64,000 bases of DNA. It comes from Bin87 sp965207585 (GTDB taxonomy: Bacteria > Chloroflexota > Dehalococcoidia > Lucifugimonadales > UBA3495). The DNA is taken from assembly GCA_965207585.1 (NCBI GenBank), contig CBDBMT010000003.1, positions 2,356,001 through 2,420,000 of the forward strand. Direction: 5' to 3'. Positions 50,172-59,052 of the stretch are shown piece by piece (position 1 is the first letter of the stretch; the number at the start of each line of letters is the position of its first letter). The notes below the pieces were generated by a model, which was not told the DNA's origin, did not search any database, and saw only the letters and a program-made list of their open reading frames with translations. A program made the translations under genes and the position numbers.

Positions 50172-51104
50172 ATGACTTCCAAGCGGGATTTCCTGTCCAT
50201 CACCGACATAACTCCAGACGAAACCCGTAGGCTGATCAACCGAGCGCAGGAGTTGAAAGCGGCGCTGCCGGGAATCGCCCAGCCATTGGCCGGCAAACGA
50301 GTGGCGTTGCTGTTCGAAAAGCCCTCGCTGCGGACGCGGGTCAGTTTCCAGATCGGAATCGCCGAATTGGGCGGGTTCAGCCTGTATATGGGCCAGGACG
50401 AGGTGGGTCTGGGGCGACGCGAGCCCGTCTCCGACGTAGCGCGCGTGTTGAGCGGGTACGTGGACTGCATCGTGGCCCGCGTAAACTCCCACGATTCACT
50501 GGTCGGGCTGGCTGAGTACGGCGACGTGCCGGTTATAAACGCTCTTTCTGACGTGGAGCACCCGTGTCAGACCATGGCCGACCTTCTGACCATCGCGGAG
50601 ACCCATGGGAAAACCGACGGATTGAACCTGGCGTATATCGGCGACGGGAACAACGTGGCGCGCAGCCTCTGTCTGGGCGCTCCGGCGGTGGGTATGAACT
50701 TTGCCATTGCCGCGCCGCACGGCTATCAATTGGAGGAGCAGGCATTCGACGCCGCCAGTGAACGGGGGACACGCGCGGATGGAGGCACTCGTCCGACAGT
50801 GCACCCGCTGGTGCGTCCATCCGACGCCGTCATCGACGCCAACGTCGTTTACACCGACGTCTGGACCAGCATGGGGGACGAAGCGGAGACCGAAGAACGT
50901 CTCAAGGCTTTCCAGGGCTACACGGTGGACTACCCCTTGATGGAGATGGCCGCGCCGGGGGCCTGCTTCATGCACGACATGCCGGCGCACTATGGCGAAG
51001 AGGTGCCTCCGGGGATGCTGGAACACCCGCAGTCCGTAGCCTACCAGCAGGCGCACAACCGTTTGCACGCGCAGAAAGCGGTGCTCGAGTTTCTGCTGGC
51101 ATAG
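50172..51104 (+). CDS. argF: Ornithine carbamoyltransferase
   Basis: A 310-aa enzyme of arginine synthesis joining ornithine and carbamoyl phosphate. The carbamoyl-phosphate site is SLRTRVSF (in place of the usual STRTR) and HPCQ. The ornithine-side motif reads MHDMPAHYGEE, with Asp where canonical enzymes have the HCLP cysteine. The DVWTSMGDE loop is normal. The start is ATG 50172; a longer frame to 49989 lies over the thioesterase gene. The altered motif deserves a check for a different substrate such as a modified ornithine. No other arg gene is next to it. Confidence 0.82.
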   Translation: MTSKRDFLSITDITPDETRRLINRAQELKAALPGIAQPLAGKRVALLFEKPSLRTRVSFQIGIAELGGFSLYMGQDEVGLGRREPVSDVARVLSGYVDCIVARVNSHDSLVGLAEYGDVPVINALSDVEHPCQTMADLLTIAETHGKTDGLNLAYIGDGNNVARSLCLGAPAVGMNFAIAAPHGYQLEEQAFDAASERGTRADGGTRPTVHPLVRPSDAVIDANVVYTDVWTSMGDEAETEERLKAFQGYTVDYPLMEMAAPGACFMHDMPAHYGEEVPPGMLEHPQSVAYQQAHNRLHAQKAVLEFLLA

Positions 51105-51160
51105 GAACCCGCTGCCGCGGAATCGAAGAAACGTGCGCGGCAAGCGGTCAATTTGGCAAT

Positions 51161-51709
51161 ATGTCAAAACAAGAGGCTGATATGCTTACCGTCCCCGATT
51201 TGCCCGAACCTGGCGAACAAAGCCTGGACGACCGTCGCCGGATCAGCCGGCGGTTCATCATCCATGCCCGCGAAGAACTCGCAAAAGGCAACCGCTTACA
51301 GGCCGGTGAAAAAGCCTGGGGCGCCGTGGTGCAGCCGCTGAAGGCCATCGCGGAACAGCGCGGCTGGCGGCATCAGAGCCACCGTGACATTCATAACGTC
51401 GGACTTCAGATAATGGCCGAAGGCCCGGACGTTGACCTGCAGGATGCCATTTCGGAAGCGTACCGCGTCGGTCACGAGAACTTTTACGAAAGCCACCGCC
51501 ACCCCGAAGAATTGGCCGCGATGATGGATAAGGTTGAGGACGTGATGCCTGTCCTGGAAGCGCTGCCGGACGCCCCGCCGCGTCCGTTCACCATCGCCAG
51601 CAATACCCAATTGCGGCGGTTGCGATCTCTCACCGGCCATGACGGTTTGCAGATTGGCGACACCTCTGCCGTGGGCTTCTCGTTGAAACACGATGCGACC
51701 AATGGATAA
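51161..51709 (+). CDS. HEPN/PaREP1-like helical protein
   Basis: A 182-aa helical protein. The segment RRFIIHAREELAKGNRLQA followed by GEKAWGAVVQPLKAIAEQRGW resembles the PaREP1/HEPN fold, whose active members carry an Rx4-6H RNase motif. No strict motif is visible, so RNase activity is uncertain. Helices continue to residue 150, ending in a variable tail. The start is ATG 51161; ATG 51182 is also plausible. It lies 56 bases after argF and 36 before der. Function unknown. Confidence 0.55.
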   Translation: MSKQEADMLTVPDLPEPGEQSLDDRRRISRRFIIHAREELAKGNRLQAGEKAWGAVVQPLKAIAEQRGWRHQSHRDIHNVGLQIMAEGPDVDLQDAISEAYRVGHENFYESHRHPEELAAMMDKVEDVMPVLEALPDAPPRPFTIASNTQLRRLRSLTGHDGLQIGDTSAVGFSLKHDATNG

Positions 51710-51745
51710 CTGGCAGCCGAAACACGCTAATCACTCGGATCCTGT

Positions 51746-53272
51746 ATGACCTCTCTTGACGAAACCGCGGCGGAAACCTTTCCAGAAACGCCGGTCCAGC
51801 GCGTTCCGATTCCCACTGTCGACCCCATGGTGGCCATCATCGGGCGGCCCAACGTGGGCAAGTCGTCACTGTTCAACCGTATCCTTTCCCGGCGCCATGC
51901 TATCGTTTCCGAGGTGGCCGGAACCACCCGTGATCGCCTGATCGCCCGGGCCTCGTGGAAAGGGCGACCGTTCCTGCTCATCGACACCGGCGGGCTCGAG
52001 GACGATCCTGACGGCCACATTCCCCAGCGAGTTCAACAGCAGGCGGACATGGCGATGGGCGCCGCGGACGTGATCGTGTTCCTGACCGACGCGATCCAGG
52101 GTGTGACGGCGACGGACGAAGCGGTGGCGCAGCGGCTGCGACGCACCGACAAACCCATTCTGCTGGCTGTCAACAAGGTGGACAACGACAACCGGGAACT
52201 GGCGGCGGCCGAATTCTACGGCCTGGGGATCAACGACACGGCGTTCATCTCCGCGTACCACAATCACGGCGTGTACGACCTGCTGGAGCGCATTGTCGAG
52301 TTACTGCCCAGACCCGAGCTGGCAGATCTCTGGGAAGATGCGCCCGACGGGGAAACGGCGCCCGAGGACGAGTGGTGGGATGATGGCGGCGACGAAGAAA
52401 CGGTAGAGGAAGAGGTGTGGACTCCTCCCACCGAGTTGAGCCTCTCCATCGTCGGGCGCACCAACGTGGGCAAGTCGATGCTCACCAATGCCATCCTCGG
52501 CGAGGAACGCAGTATCGTCAGCCCGGTTGCCGGAACCACACGCGATGCTTTGGACACGCAGATATCCTATAGGGACCATACCATCACGCTGGTGGACACG
52601 GCGGGGATCCGGCGCCCCGGCCAGGTGCAGCGCGGCATCGAGAAATACAGCGTGCTGCGGGCGGTGAACGCTGTGCATCGCAGCGACATCACCCTGCTGA
52701 TCACCGATGCCACTGAACTCGCGACGGCACAGGACGCGCACATCGCCGGCCTGGCTTGGGACACCAACCGCGGCCTGATCGTGGTGGTGAACAAGTGGGA
52801 CCTGGTCAACCGCAACCGGTTCCGCATGGAACGAAGCCTGCACCGGGTCCAGGAACGGCTGCACTTCATGTCCTACGTGCCCGTGTGCTTCACGTCGGCG
52901 CTCACGGGCGAGGGGATCGAAGAGCTGCTGGACACCGCTCTGTCACTCTGGCAGGAGCGGCAGAAGCGGGTGCCCTTCCGGGATCTGCAGTACCTGCTTG
53001 CCGATGCAGTGTCGACTCACACTCCGCCTTCGCAACGGGGCAACATCCGCAACCGACTGCGCATCCGGCGGGTGCGGCAGGTGGGCGTCAACCCACCGAC
53101 CTTCGTGTTCTCGGTTAATGATCCCAAACTCCTGCATTTCTCGTATCAGCGGTATCTGGAAAACCAGATCCGCGACCGGTTCGGCTTTGACCGGACGCAT
53201 TTGAGATTGATTTTCCGGCCGGAGCGAGCAGAAAGACCCTCGAGGTCCGGCATCCGAAACCGCGCCAGGTAG
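51746..53272 (+). CDS. der: Ribosome-assembly GTPase Der (EngA)
   Basis: A 508-aa double-GTPase that assists 50S assembly. P-loops are GRPNVGKS (33-40) and GRTNVGKS (237-244), each followed by a TTRD switch, and a KH-like C-domain follows at about 410-500. Unusually there is a 25-residue acidic, Trp-rich linker between the two G domains (about 198-224, rich in D, E and W). The N-terminus is also extended by about 28 residues before the first strand. plsY follows 10 bases later, as in several genomes. Confidence 0.95.
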   Translation: MTSLDETAAETFPETPVQRVPIPTVDPMVAIIGRPNVGKSSLFNRILSRRHAIVSEVAGTTRDRLIARASWKGRPFLLIDTGGLEDDPDGHIPQRVQQQADMAMGAADVIVFLTDAIQGVTATDEAVAQRLRRTDKPILLAVNKVDNDNRELAAAEFYGLGINDTAFISAYHNHGVYDLLERIVELLPRPELADLWEDAPDGETAPEDEWWDDGGDEETVEEEVWTPPTELSLSIVGRTNVGKSMLTNAILGEERSIVSPVAGTTRDALDTQISYRDHTITLVDTAGIRRPGQVQRGIEKYSVLRAVNAVHRSDITLLITDATELATAQDAHIAGLAWDTNRGLIVVVNKWDLVNRNRFRMERSLHRVQERLHFMSYVPVCFTSALTGEGIEELLDTALSLWQERQKRVPFRDLQYLLADAVSTHTPPSQRGNIRNRLRIRRVRQVGVNPPTFVFSVNDPKLLHFSYQRYLENQIRDRFGFDRTHLRLIFRPERAERPSRSGIRNRAR

Positions 53273-53282
53273 CCGGTTGACC

Positions 53283-54014
53283 ATGACCCTGCTACGTCGA
53301 GCGTCGTCCGCCACCATCGCGATGCTGGTCGCGCTGCCGTTGCTGGCGGCGGTCGGCGCCACCCTGGCGAGCATAGACGCGCAGGCGGCGCCGCCGCCGC
53401 TCATCTATGCCGCAGTTTGCGTGATCGCGTATTTGATCGGCTCGATCTCGTGGGGTTATATCTTCGTGAACCTGACCATGGGGGAGGACATCCGCGACTT
53501 TGGCAGCGGGCGGACGGGCATGTCCAACATATTGCGGACTTCTGGCGGCAAGGCTGCGACGCTGGTGTTCCTGCTTGACGCCGGCAAAGGCGTGCTCTGC
53601 GTGATGCTGGCGAGGACGGCCATAGGGTTGGGAGAGGCTGAGGTGGCTGCGGCGCTGCTGGCGTTGTGTGGGCACAATTGGCCGATATTCCTCCGGTTCC
53701 GCGGCGGACGCGGCATCCTGCCGGGGCTCGGGGCGCTCTCGGTGATGGCCCCTTGGGTCGCACTGGCCGGCGGAGCGCTGTTTCTGGTCATCACGCTGTC
53801 CAGCAGGATACTGTCATTGGGCAGCATTGTCGGAGTGCTGACGGTAGCGGTTCTCAGCCTTGCTCTCATGCTGCTCATCGGACACAGCCAGCTGTACACG
53901 CTGTACGCGTGCGTGGGCGGCGCCGTTATCATCTGGCAACACCGGGATAACATCCGGCGCATTGCCAACGGGACCGAACGTCGGCTGGGCATGCCGGCGG
54001 CGCGGAACCGCTAG
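53283..54014 (+). CDS. plsY: Glycerol-3-phosphate acyltransferase PlsY
   Basis: A 243-aa membrane enzyme that moves an acyl group from acyl-phosphate to glycerol-3-phosphate. The three family motifs are present: the first as IGSISWGYIF with DIRDFGSGRTG and SNILR, the second GHNWPIFLRFRGGRGI, and the third HRDNIRRI near the end. About 40 extra N-terminal residues form an additional hydrophobic helix, longer than the usual 200-aa protein. The start is ATG 53283; a TTG at 53277 is in frame. It is preceded by der. Confidence 0.9.
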   Translation: MTLLRRASSATIAMLVALPLLAAVGATLASIDAQAAPPPLIYAAVCVIAYLIGSISWGYIFVNLTMGEDIRDFGSGRTGMSNILRTSGGKAATLVFLLDAGKGVLCVMLARTAIGLGEAEVAAALLALCGHNWPIFLRFRGGRGILPGLGALSVMAPWVALAGGALFLVITLSSRILSLGSIVGVLTVAVLSLALMLLIGHSQLYTLYACVGGAVIIWQHRDNIRRIANGTERRLGMPAARNR

Positions 54015-54075
54015 AGTCCACGGGGAAACGAACCCCCGGAACCCTGCTGCTGCCCATCGCCGACAGCGCGTCGGA

Positions 54076-55236
54076 TCAAGCGGAGCGAATGGCCTGACCC
54101 AATCGGTATAATGCTTTGGCCAGATCGCCCACGTCGTACAGCGAGAAGCTGATCCGGAGACTGTCCCGTAAAGCGCCAATTGACGAGAATGCCGTCCCGG
54201 GACGGTAGGATACGCCGGCCTCCTGGGCGATTGGCAGCAATTCGTCGGCATCCACTCCATCCGTCAGTGTGAGCCAGAAAAAGTAGCCGCCTTCGGGCTG
54301 ATTAACCTGGAGCTGATCGGCCAGATCGGTAGTCAAAATCCTGGCAACGGCGTCTCGTCGCGTTGCATAGACGCGCCGCAGGTTGGCGAGGTTCTCCTGG
54401 AGGAGACCCAGATCCAGAGTAGCCTGCGCCATGGCTGCCGCGAAGTGGCTCAATCCGCCGCCGCTGGCCGCGACCCCGGAATCGACGAAGCGCTGGATGA
54501 TGCCGGGGGAGGAGTGAACCCATCCCAGGCGCAGGCCAGGCGCAAGTATCTTGGAAAAGGAGCCCAACGAAACCACGCAGCCGTTGCTTGTGTCGTCCAT
54601 GGTCGCCAGGGGTGGCGGTGGGGGCGGACCGTAGTGCAACAGTTGGTACACCTCGTCCGCCAGGATGGTAAAACCATAGCGCTGGGCCAATTGGATCAGG
54701 CGATGGCGGCGCCCCGGCGACAAAGTGGCGCCCGTGGGGTTCTGATAAGCCGGAATGACGTAGAGCAGACGAGGTCGATGGCCGTCCAGCAGCATCAACT
54801 CCAGCGCGTCGACATCCAGACCGGCCCTGTCGGTGGGCACGCCAACCACCTTCAGGCCGTGATCCAGGAAGATGCGGCCGATCAGGTAGTAGGTCGGCTC
54901 TTCCACAAAGACCGTATCGCCTGATTGGGCGAAGATGGTGGTGGCCAGGTCGATTCCCTGGGATGCGCCGGCGGTGAGAAAGAGCGCTCTCGGGTCTACA
55001 GGCAGATTTTCATAGGCGTCCTGGGACGACAGGAAATCTGCCAACCCTTCCAGAAGCGGCCCGAATCCCTGGACGGCGCCATACTGCAACGGCACGGCGG
55101 ACTGTTGGCTAAGCACACGCTCGCTGGCGATTTGCAGGGCTTCCGTCGGGTGCAGGTGTGGGGAAGGGTGTCCCCATCCGAGGTCCAGAACGCCTTCCGG
55201 TATGGAGATGAGGAGAGAGGGGAGAGAGGAGGTCAT
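54076..55236 (-). CDS. PLP-dependent aminotransferase, class I/II (2-aminoadipate-aminotransferase-like)
   Basis: A 386-aa fold-type I enzyme. PLP Lys229 lies in SLGSFSKILAPGLRLGW, the YNPT-type motif is YQNPTGAT, and Asp194 (ILADEVYQ) contacts the pyridine nitrogen. It resembles LysN/2-aminoadipate aminotransferases and MocR enzymes without the DNA-binding domain. Substrate range is probably broad. A poly-proline stretch (PPPPPPL near residue 204) is an odd insertion. The ribosome-binding site is weak. It is separated from the next minus-strand gene by that gene's terminator. Confidence 0.85.
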   Translation of the reverse strand: MTSSLPSLLISIPEGVLDLGWGHPSPHLHPTEALQIASERVLSQQSAVPLQYGAVQGFGPLLEGLADFLSSQDAYENLPVDPRALFLTAGASQGIDLATTIFAQSGDTVFVEEPTYYLIGRIFLDHGLKVVGVPTDRAGLDVDALELMLLDGHRPRLLYVIPAYQNPTGATLSPGRRHRLIQLAQRYGFTILADEVYQLLHYGPPPPPPLATMDDTSNGCVVSLGSFSKILAPGLRLGWVHSSPGIIQRFVDSGVAASGGGLSHFAAAMAQATLDLGLLQENLANLRRVYATRRDAVARILTTDLADQLQVNQPEGGYFFWLTLTDGVDADELLPIAQEAGVSYRPGTAFSSIGALRDSLRISFSLYDVGDLAKALYRLGQAIRSA

Positions 55237-55280
55237 GGTTGATGGTACGTCTGTCGATCTATCTCGCGAGGAAGGGCATG

Positions 55281-55311
55281 AAAAGGCCGGCGGGTACGAT
55301 ACCCGCCGGCC
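55281..55311 (-). terminator. Rho-independent terminator of the dehalogenase-like gene
   Basis: Minus strand: a perfect 12-bp stem (GGCCGGCGGGTA with TACCCGCCGGCC, 3-base loop), then TTTT, about 33 bases after the stop of the gene at 55345. Confidence 0.9.
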
Positions 55312-55344
55312 GATTGCCGGTGTGGCGAGATGTGGGACTGGCTA

Positions 55345-56622
55345 CTAGATGTAGTCCTGGTCCTCAGCCATCATCTGCAGGACGTCGCCGGACTGCAGCT
55401 GGATGGCACGCTGGATCTGGAGCTTGAGGTCGTCCAGCATCTCGTCGGGGATCTCACCGTCGTTATCGCGGGCAGCGTCCTTCATGGACTCGAAGGCCCA
55501 CTCGTCGGAGTTGCCGTGCGGCATGTCGAAGAAGCCGCGCTCGAAGACGGGGAGTTCGCCGGGGCCGAAGTAGCCCTTGCCTTCCAGGTTGTAGCCTTCG
55601 AGGTCGTGGGTGCCCTTGCCGAGAACCTGACCGGTGGCGGCGTAGTGCTCCATGACGTTCTTGAGGCCATACTTCTGGATCGGGCAGACCTTCATGCAGA
55701 CGCCGCAGCCGAGGTAGCGGGCCATGACCGGGCGGCAGCGCTTGAAGTAGAGCTTGTTCTTCTCGATTCCGCGCCACCAGATCTTGTCGCGCATCAGGGC
55801 GCGGCCGGGGCAGCGGTTCACGCAGACCTGGCACACCTGGCAGAAGGCGTGGATGCCGTAGTCGACGGGCTCGTCATAGGTGACGTTGGCGTCGGTGGTG
55901 ATCATCATCAACCGCATCCGGTTGCCGGTGTGCGGGGACAGCAGGTAGCCGCAGGCGCCCAGGGAGCCGAGGCCAGCCGCCACGAACATGGGGATCACCG
56001 GGCCGGTGGCGTCGCTGGAGTGGACGACATGGGCCTTGTAACCCAGGGAGCGGATGAAGTTGCCCAGTTCGAGACCGGCAGCGGCCTGCGTCCGATAGGT
56101 GCTGGAGTGCACGATCTCGGCATCAACGCTGGGGATGGTCTGGGTGGGCTCGAAGTCCTGCTCGTAGCACAGGCAGATGGCGTGGGGCAGCACCGTGAAG
56201 CCGCGCTTGCTCTTGTAGTCATAGCGCGGGTCGTAGGACGTAATGCCCACTTCCAGGTAACCCAACTGGCGAGCCTTGTCCTTGATGAGCTGCGAGATGT
56301 CCTCGCCGTTCGCCTCAGCAGTGGGCTCCATCTCAGCGGTCGACCGGGCGGCCATGATGAGGTTGCTGTTGAGCTTGTCATGCTCCTTGCGGATCTCACG
56401 CATCTCGGCGTGGAGGTCGCGCAGGGTGTTGGACCAGTCCCGGGACGCGCGCTCGGTGATGTTCATGGTTTCCAGCGGATACTCGCGGGCGTACCAGTCA
56501 ACCTCACGGCCGGTCATCGGAATGCCGGGTACGGTTTCCAATTCCTCCGGGATGGGGATCGTAACTTCGGCGTCCCCCCAGTGCCTTCCGGGACGGACTA
56601 CCTCGTGCCCAATCTTAAGCAT
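55345..56622 (-). CDS. Soluble reductive-dehalogenase-like corrinoid/iron-sulfur protein
   Basis: A 425-aa protein with two cluster motifs as in reductive dehalogenases (RdhA): Cys261/264/267/271 (CQVCQVCVNRCP), and a second set with Cys296 spaced ahead of Cys306/309/313 (CGVCMKVCP). The middle (about 170-250) corresponds to the corrinoid-binding region. There is no Tat signal and no RdhB anchor gene, so it is cytosolic. It may reduce halogenated organics or be a QueG-like relative. Start ATG 56622 has GAGGAGG upstream; ATG 56649 is in frame. Chloroflexota are the classical carriers. Confidence 0.82.
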   Translation of the reverse strand: MLKIGHEVVRPGRHWGDAEVTIPIPEELETVPGIPMTGREVDWYAREYPLETMNITERASRDWSNTLRDLHAEMREIRKEHDKLNSNLIMAARSTAEMEPTAEANGEDISQLIKDKARQLGYLEVGITSYDPRYDYKSKRGFTVLPHAICLCYEQDFEPTQTIPSVDAEIVHSSTYRTQAAAGLELGNFIRSLGYKAHVVHSSDATGPVIPMFVAAGLGSLGACGYLLSPHTGNRMRLMMITTDANVTYDEPVDYGIHAFCQVCQVCVNRCPGRALMRDKIWWRGIEKNKLYFKRCRPVMARYLGCGVCMKVCPIQKYGLKNVMEHYAATGQVLGKGTHDLEGYNLEGKGYFGPGELPVFERGFFDMPHGNSDEWAFESMKDAARDNDGEIPDEMLDDLKLQIQRAIQLQSGDVLQMMAEDQDYI

Positions 56623-56856
56623 ATTAGCCTCCTCGCTGGTTGGCTTCACCGCATGATTGCGGCGGCATTTGGGGCAATTTATACCCTTGTCACCCCTTTG
56701 TCAACAAGTAATCCCAAGTTTGCTATGGAATTCGCCTGCGATTGCGAAACGCGCCGCAGGGCACAGTATCGACGCCGATTTGCGGCGTGGCAAACCGGCG
56801 AATGAGGACCGCTCCCCGGAATTCGTCGCAGCCGGTGAACTTCCCCGAACTATCAG

Positions 56857-57042
56857 CTAACGGCTCTTCCACCAGGTCCACGCTCCAAGGGCTGCCAAGA
56901 GGATTCCCACGGCCACGAGCGTCCAGCCTAAGCCCTTCAACAGGAATACCGCCACCGGCGTGAGCAGGAACAATCCCAGGCAGGTAAGCGCCAACCCGCA
57001 GCCGATCGCTCCGGCGGCGCCGTTGGCTCGGTAAAGCATCAT
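56857..57042 (-). CDS. Small two-helix membrane protein
   Basis: A 61-aa protein with two strongly hydrophobic segments (about 10-34 and 37-56) and a basic C-terminus (WWKSR). Not recognised. The ATG pair at 57037-57042 starts it, with a GAGGG box about 12 bases upstream. It follows the MBL hydrolase gene by 21 bases and is probably cotranscribed with it. The sequence 56623-56856 downstream shows no gene. Confidence 0.5.
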   Translation of the reverse strand: MMLYRANGAAGAIGCGLALTCLGLFLLTPVAVFLLKGLGWTLVAVGILLAALGAWTWWKSR

Positions 57043-57063
57043 GCCGGGGATGTCCCTCGAAAG

Positions 57064-57894
57064 CTAATCCGGCAGAACGTAGGTGGCTTCGCGCTCGATC
57101 ACGCGGTTTTCCTGGCGCAGCTTTTCCAGGTGGGTACGCACGTTGCGTCCCGCCGCGGCGCGCAGGGATCGACGCAGGTTGCGCGGGTACACGGCGGTGA
57201 CGATCTCGTCGACGGTCGAGGCGCCGGAGTCCAGCGCGGCGAGGACCTGGTCCTCGCGGCTGAGGCGATGCGCGATCTGCTGCTGGATGCGCTGCTGACC
57301 CCGGAGGATGGTGTTGCCGTGGCCGGGGCACACCACCAGCGGGCGCGTGCGGGCCATGCGTCCCAGGGAGTTCATGTACTGCTTGAGGTTGCGCACGCTG
57401 GACGAGGAGTTGCCCAGCAGGTTGTCACCGCTGAAGAGAACGCGGTCGGGACGCAGAAAGTAGCAGACGTGGTCATCCTCGTGGCCGGGGGTGAACAGCG
57501 GGCGCAGCGTGACTCCGCCGCCTGTAGTCACGGTTTCGTTGGCACGCAGTGCGTGCACCGAATCGTTGCCCAGGGAGTGTTGCAAGCGCGGCGCGAGCTT
57601 GGGGTGGCAGCGCACCGGGCGGCCAAACGCTTCCTGCAAGCGGTCCAAGCCGCCGATGTGGTCGCCGTGACCGTGGGTGATCAGGATGGCGTCGATGCTC
57701 GGGCTGCCCAATTCCGCCCAATAGTCCAGGATCTGGCGGGTCCAGAAACGGTAGGGCTCGCCGGAGTCGATCATGACCATGCTTTCCGAGGGGTCTCCCA
57801 CGAAATAGATCTGGGTGCCCCCCGGGTGCATCGCTCCGAAGGTGCTGGGGTCTTCCTGGATGTGGGTGCTGTAAACGTGGTCGGTGATCTGCAT
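57064..57894 (-). CDS. MBL-fold metallo-hydrolase with C-terminal winged helix (LACTB2-like)
   Basis: A 276-aa beta-lactamase-fold hydrolase with the zinc motif HGHGDH (His74, His76, Asp78, His79) and further metal histidines in FTPGHEDDH. The last 70 residues (REDQVLAALDSGASTVDEIV...) form the winged helix found in LACTB2-like proteins. Members hydrolyse RNA, lactones or thioesters. Its function is not fixed. It starts 9 bases after the thioredoxin reductase gene stops, so the two are in one operon. Confidence 0.88.
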   Translation of the reverse strand: MQITDHVYSTHIQEDPSTFGAMHPGGTQIYFVGDPSESMVMIDSGEPYRFWTRQILDYWAELGSPSIDAILITHGHGDHIGGLDRLQEAFGRPVRCHPKLAPRLQHSLGNDSVHALRANETVTTGGGVTLRPLFTPGHEDDHVCYFLRPDRVLFSGDNLLGNSSSSVRNLKQYMNSLGRMARTRPLVVCPGHGNTILRGQQRIQQQIAHRLSREDQVLAALDSGASTVDEIVTAVYPRNLRRSLRAAAGRNVRTHLEKLRQENRVIEREATYVLPD

Positions 57895-57903
57895 GGGGGA
57901 ACC

Positions 57904-58830
57904 TCACCACACGCGGGAGCGAATGTAGCGGTGCGCGGCGATGGCGGCGGTGGCGCCGTCGCCGGCGGAAGCGACCAGCTGGGCGGCGGACTGCTGACGG
58001 ATGTCGCCGGCCGCGAATAGCCCGGGCTGCGGGGTGTCCATGGAGAGCCCCACCGGGATGTGTCCGGCGTTATCCAGCGGGACCAAGTCGGATACTGGGG
58101 ACGAGTTGGGTTCCAGGCCAACGTAGACGAAAAGGCCGGCCACGGGCTCGACGTTCTCGCCGTCGGCGCTGCGGACGCGCACCCCGGTGACCGTGTCCTC
58201 GCCGACCACCTCAAGGACCTCCGCGTTGTAACGAACCTCGATCTTGGGCTGGGCGGCAATGCGGTCCTGGAGAACCCGCTGGGCGTCCAGTTCATCGCCC
58301 CGGTGGAAAAGGATGACGCGATCGGTGTACTCGGTCAGCGTCAGGGCCTCGTCCGCCGCGGAGTCGCCGCCGCCGACCACGGCAACGGTCTGACCCATGT
58401 ACAGCGGGCCGTCGCAGGAAGCGCAGTGGGATACTCCCCGGCCCAGGAACTCCTCCTCGCCCGGGATGCCCAGGGTGCGCAGCGTTGATCCGGCAGCCAT
58501 GATTACGGTCTTGCCGAGGTAGGAGTCGCCCCCCTCGCCGGCGACGCGGAGATAGTCCCCGTCGGCGGTCACGCTGGCCACGGTGTCCATCAGCACCTCG
58601 ACGCCGGCGTTCATCGCCTGCTCCTGGGTGGCGGGACCCAGTTCGTAGCCGGCGATGCCCTGGGGGAATCCGGGAAAGTTCTCAATGCGCTCGAGGTTGA
58701 TGATCTGGGCGCCGGCCATCATCTGCTCGACGATGGCGGTGCTGAGGCCGTGACGGGCGGCGTAGATGCCGGCGGTCAGGCCGGCCATGCCGCCGCCGAT
58801 GATGATGACGTCGAAGTTCTGGTCGGGCAC
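57904..58830 (-). CDS. trxB: Thioredoxin reductase (FAD/NAD(P)H-dependent)
   Basis: A 308-aa flavoprotein disulfide reductase. The FAD motif GGGMAGL is at 12-18, the redox pair Cys136-Ala-Ser-Cys139 (CASCD), the NADPH motif GGGDSAADEA near 150, and a C-terminal AAGDIRQQSAAQL. It keeps thioredoxin reduced. The start is GTG 58830 with AGAGGTAACC upstream. It precedes the MBL hydrolase by 9 bases. Confidence 0.92.
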   Translation of the reverse strand: MPDQNFDVIIIGGGMAGLTAGIYAARHGLSTAIVEQMMAGAQIINLERIENFPGFPQGIAGYELGPATQEQAMNAGVEVLMDTVASVTADGDYLRVAGEGGDSYLGKTVIMAAGSTLRTLGIPGEEEFLGRGVSHCASCDGPLYMGQTVAVVGGGDSAADEALTLTEYTDRVILFHRGDELDAQRVLQDRIAAQPKIEVRYNAEVLEVVGEDTVTGVRVRSADGENVEPVAGLFVYVGLEPNSSPVSDLVPLDNAGHIPVGLSMDTPQPGLFAAGDIRQQSAAQLVASAGDGATAAIAAHRYIRSRVW

Positions 58831-58961
58831 GGGGTTACCTCTCTCGTGGTTAACTGAATTGCGTTAGCTGGATACTGACGCACTGGAATCGGGTGTTTCA
58901 GGTGCCCGATTGTACCATTCGGCAAATCCAGGATGGAGGAGTCAGCGGGTGAGGGTCAGGG

Positions 58962-58977
58962 CAGGGCCTTTCGGTTG
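58962..58977. repeat. Solo copy of the MITE terminal repeat
   Basis: CAGGGCCTTTCGGTTG matches the left end of the MITE-like element (26904-26921) at 15 of 16 positions. No second end is found nearby. It overlaps the -35 of the dioxygenase promoter (TTGACA 58975-58980), so a transposon remnant may have supplied part of that promoter. Confidence 0.5.
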
Positions 58978-59003
58978 ACACATCCCGGCGGTAAACAGAA
59001 AAT
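58975..59003 (+). promoter_or_regulatory. Promoter for the tandem dioxygenase genes
   Basis: TTGACA (58975-58980), a 17-base spacer and GAAAAT (58998-59003, 4/6), about 45 bases before the ATG at 59053. Confidence 0.5.
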
Positions 59004-59052
59004 GGCGCCATCATTACCGTTAACGCCACAATGAAGCATGGAAGGTGAGGAT

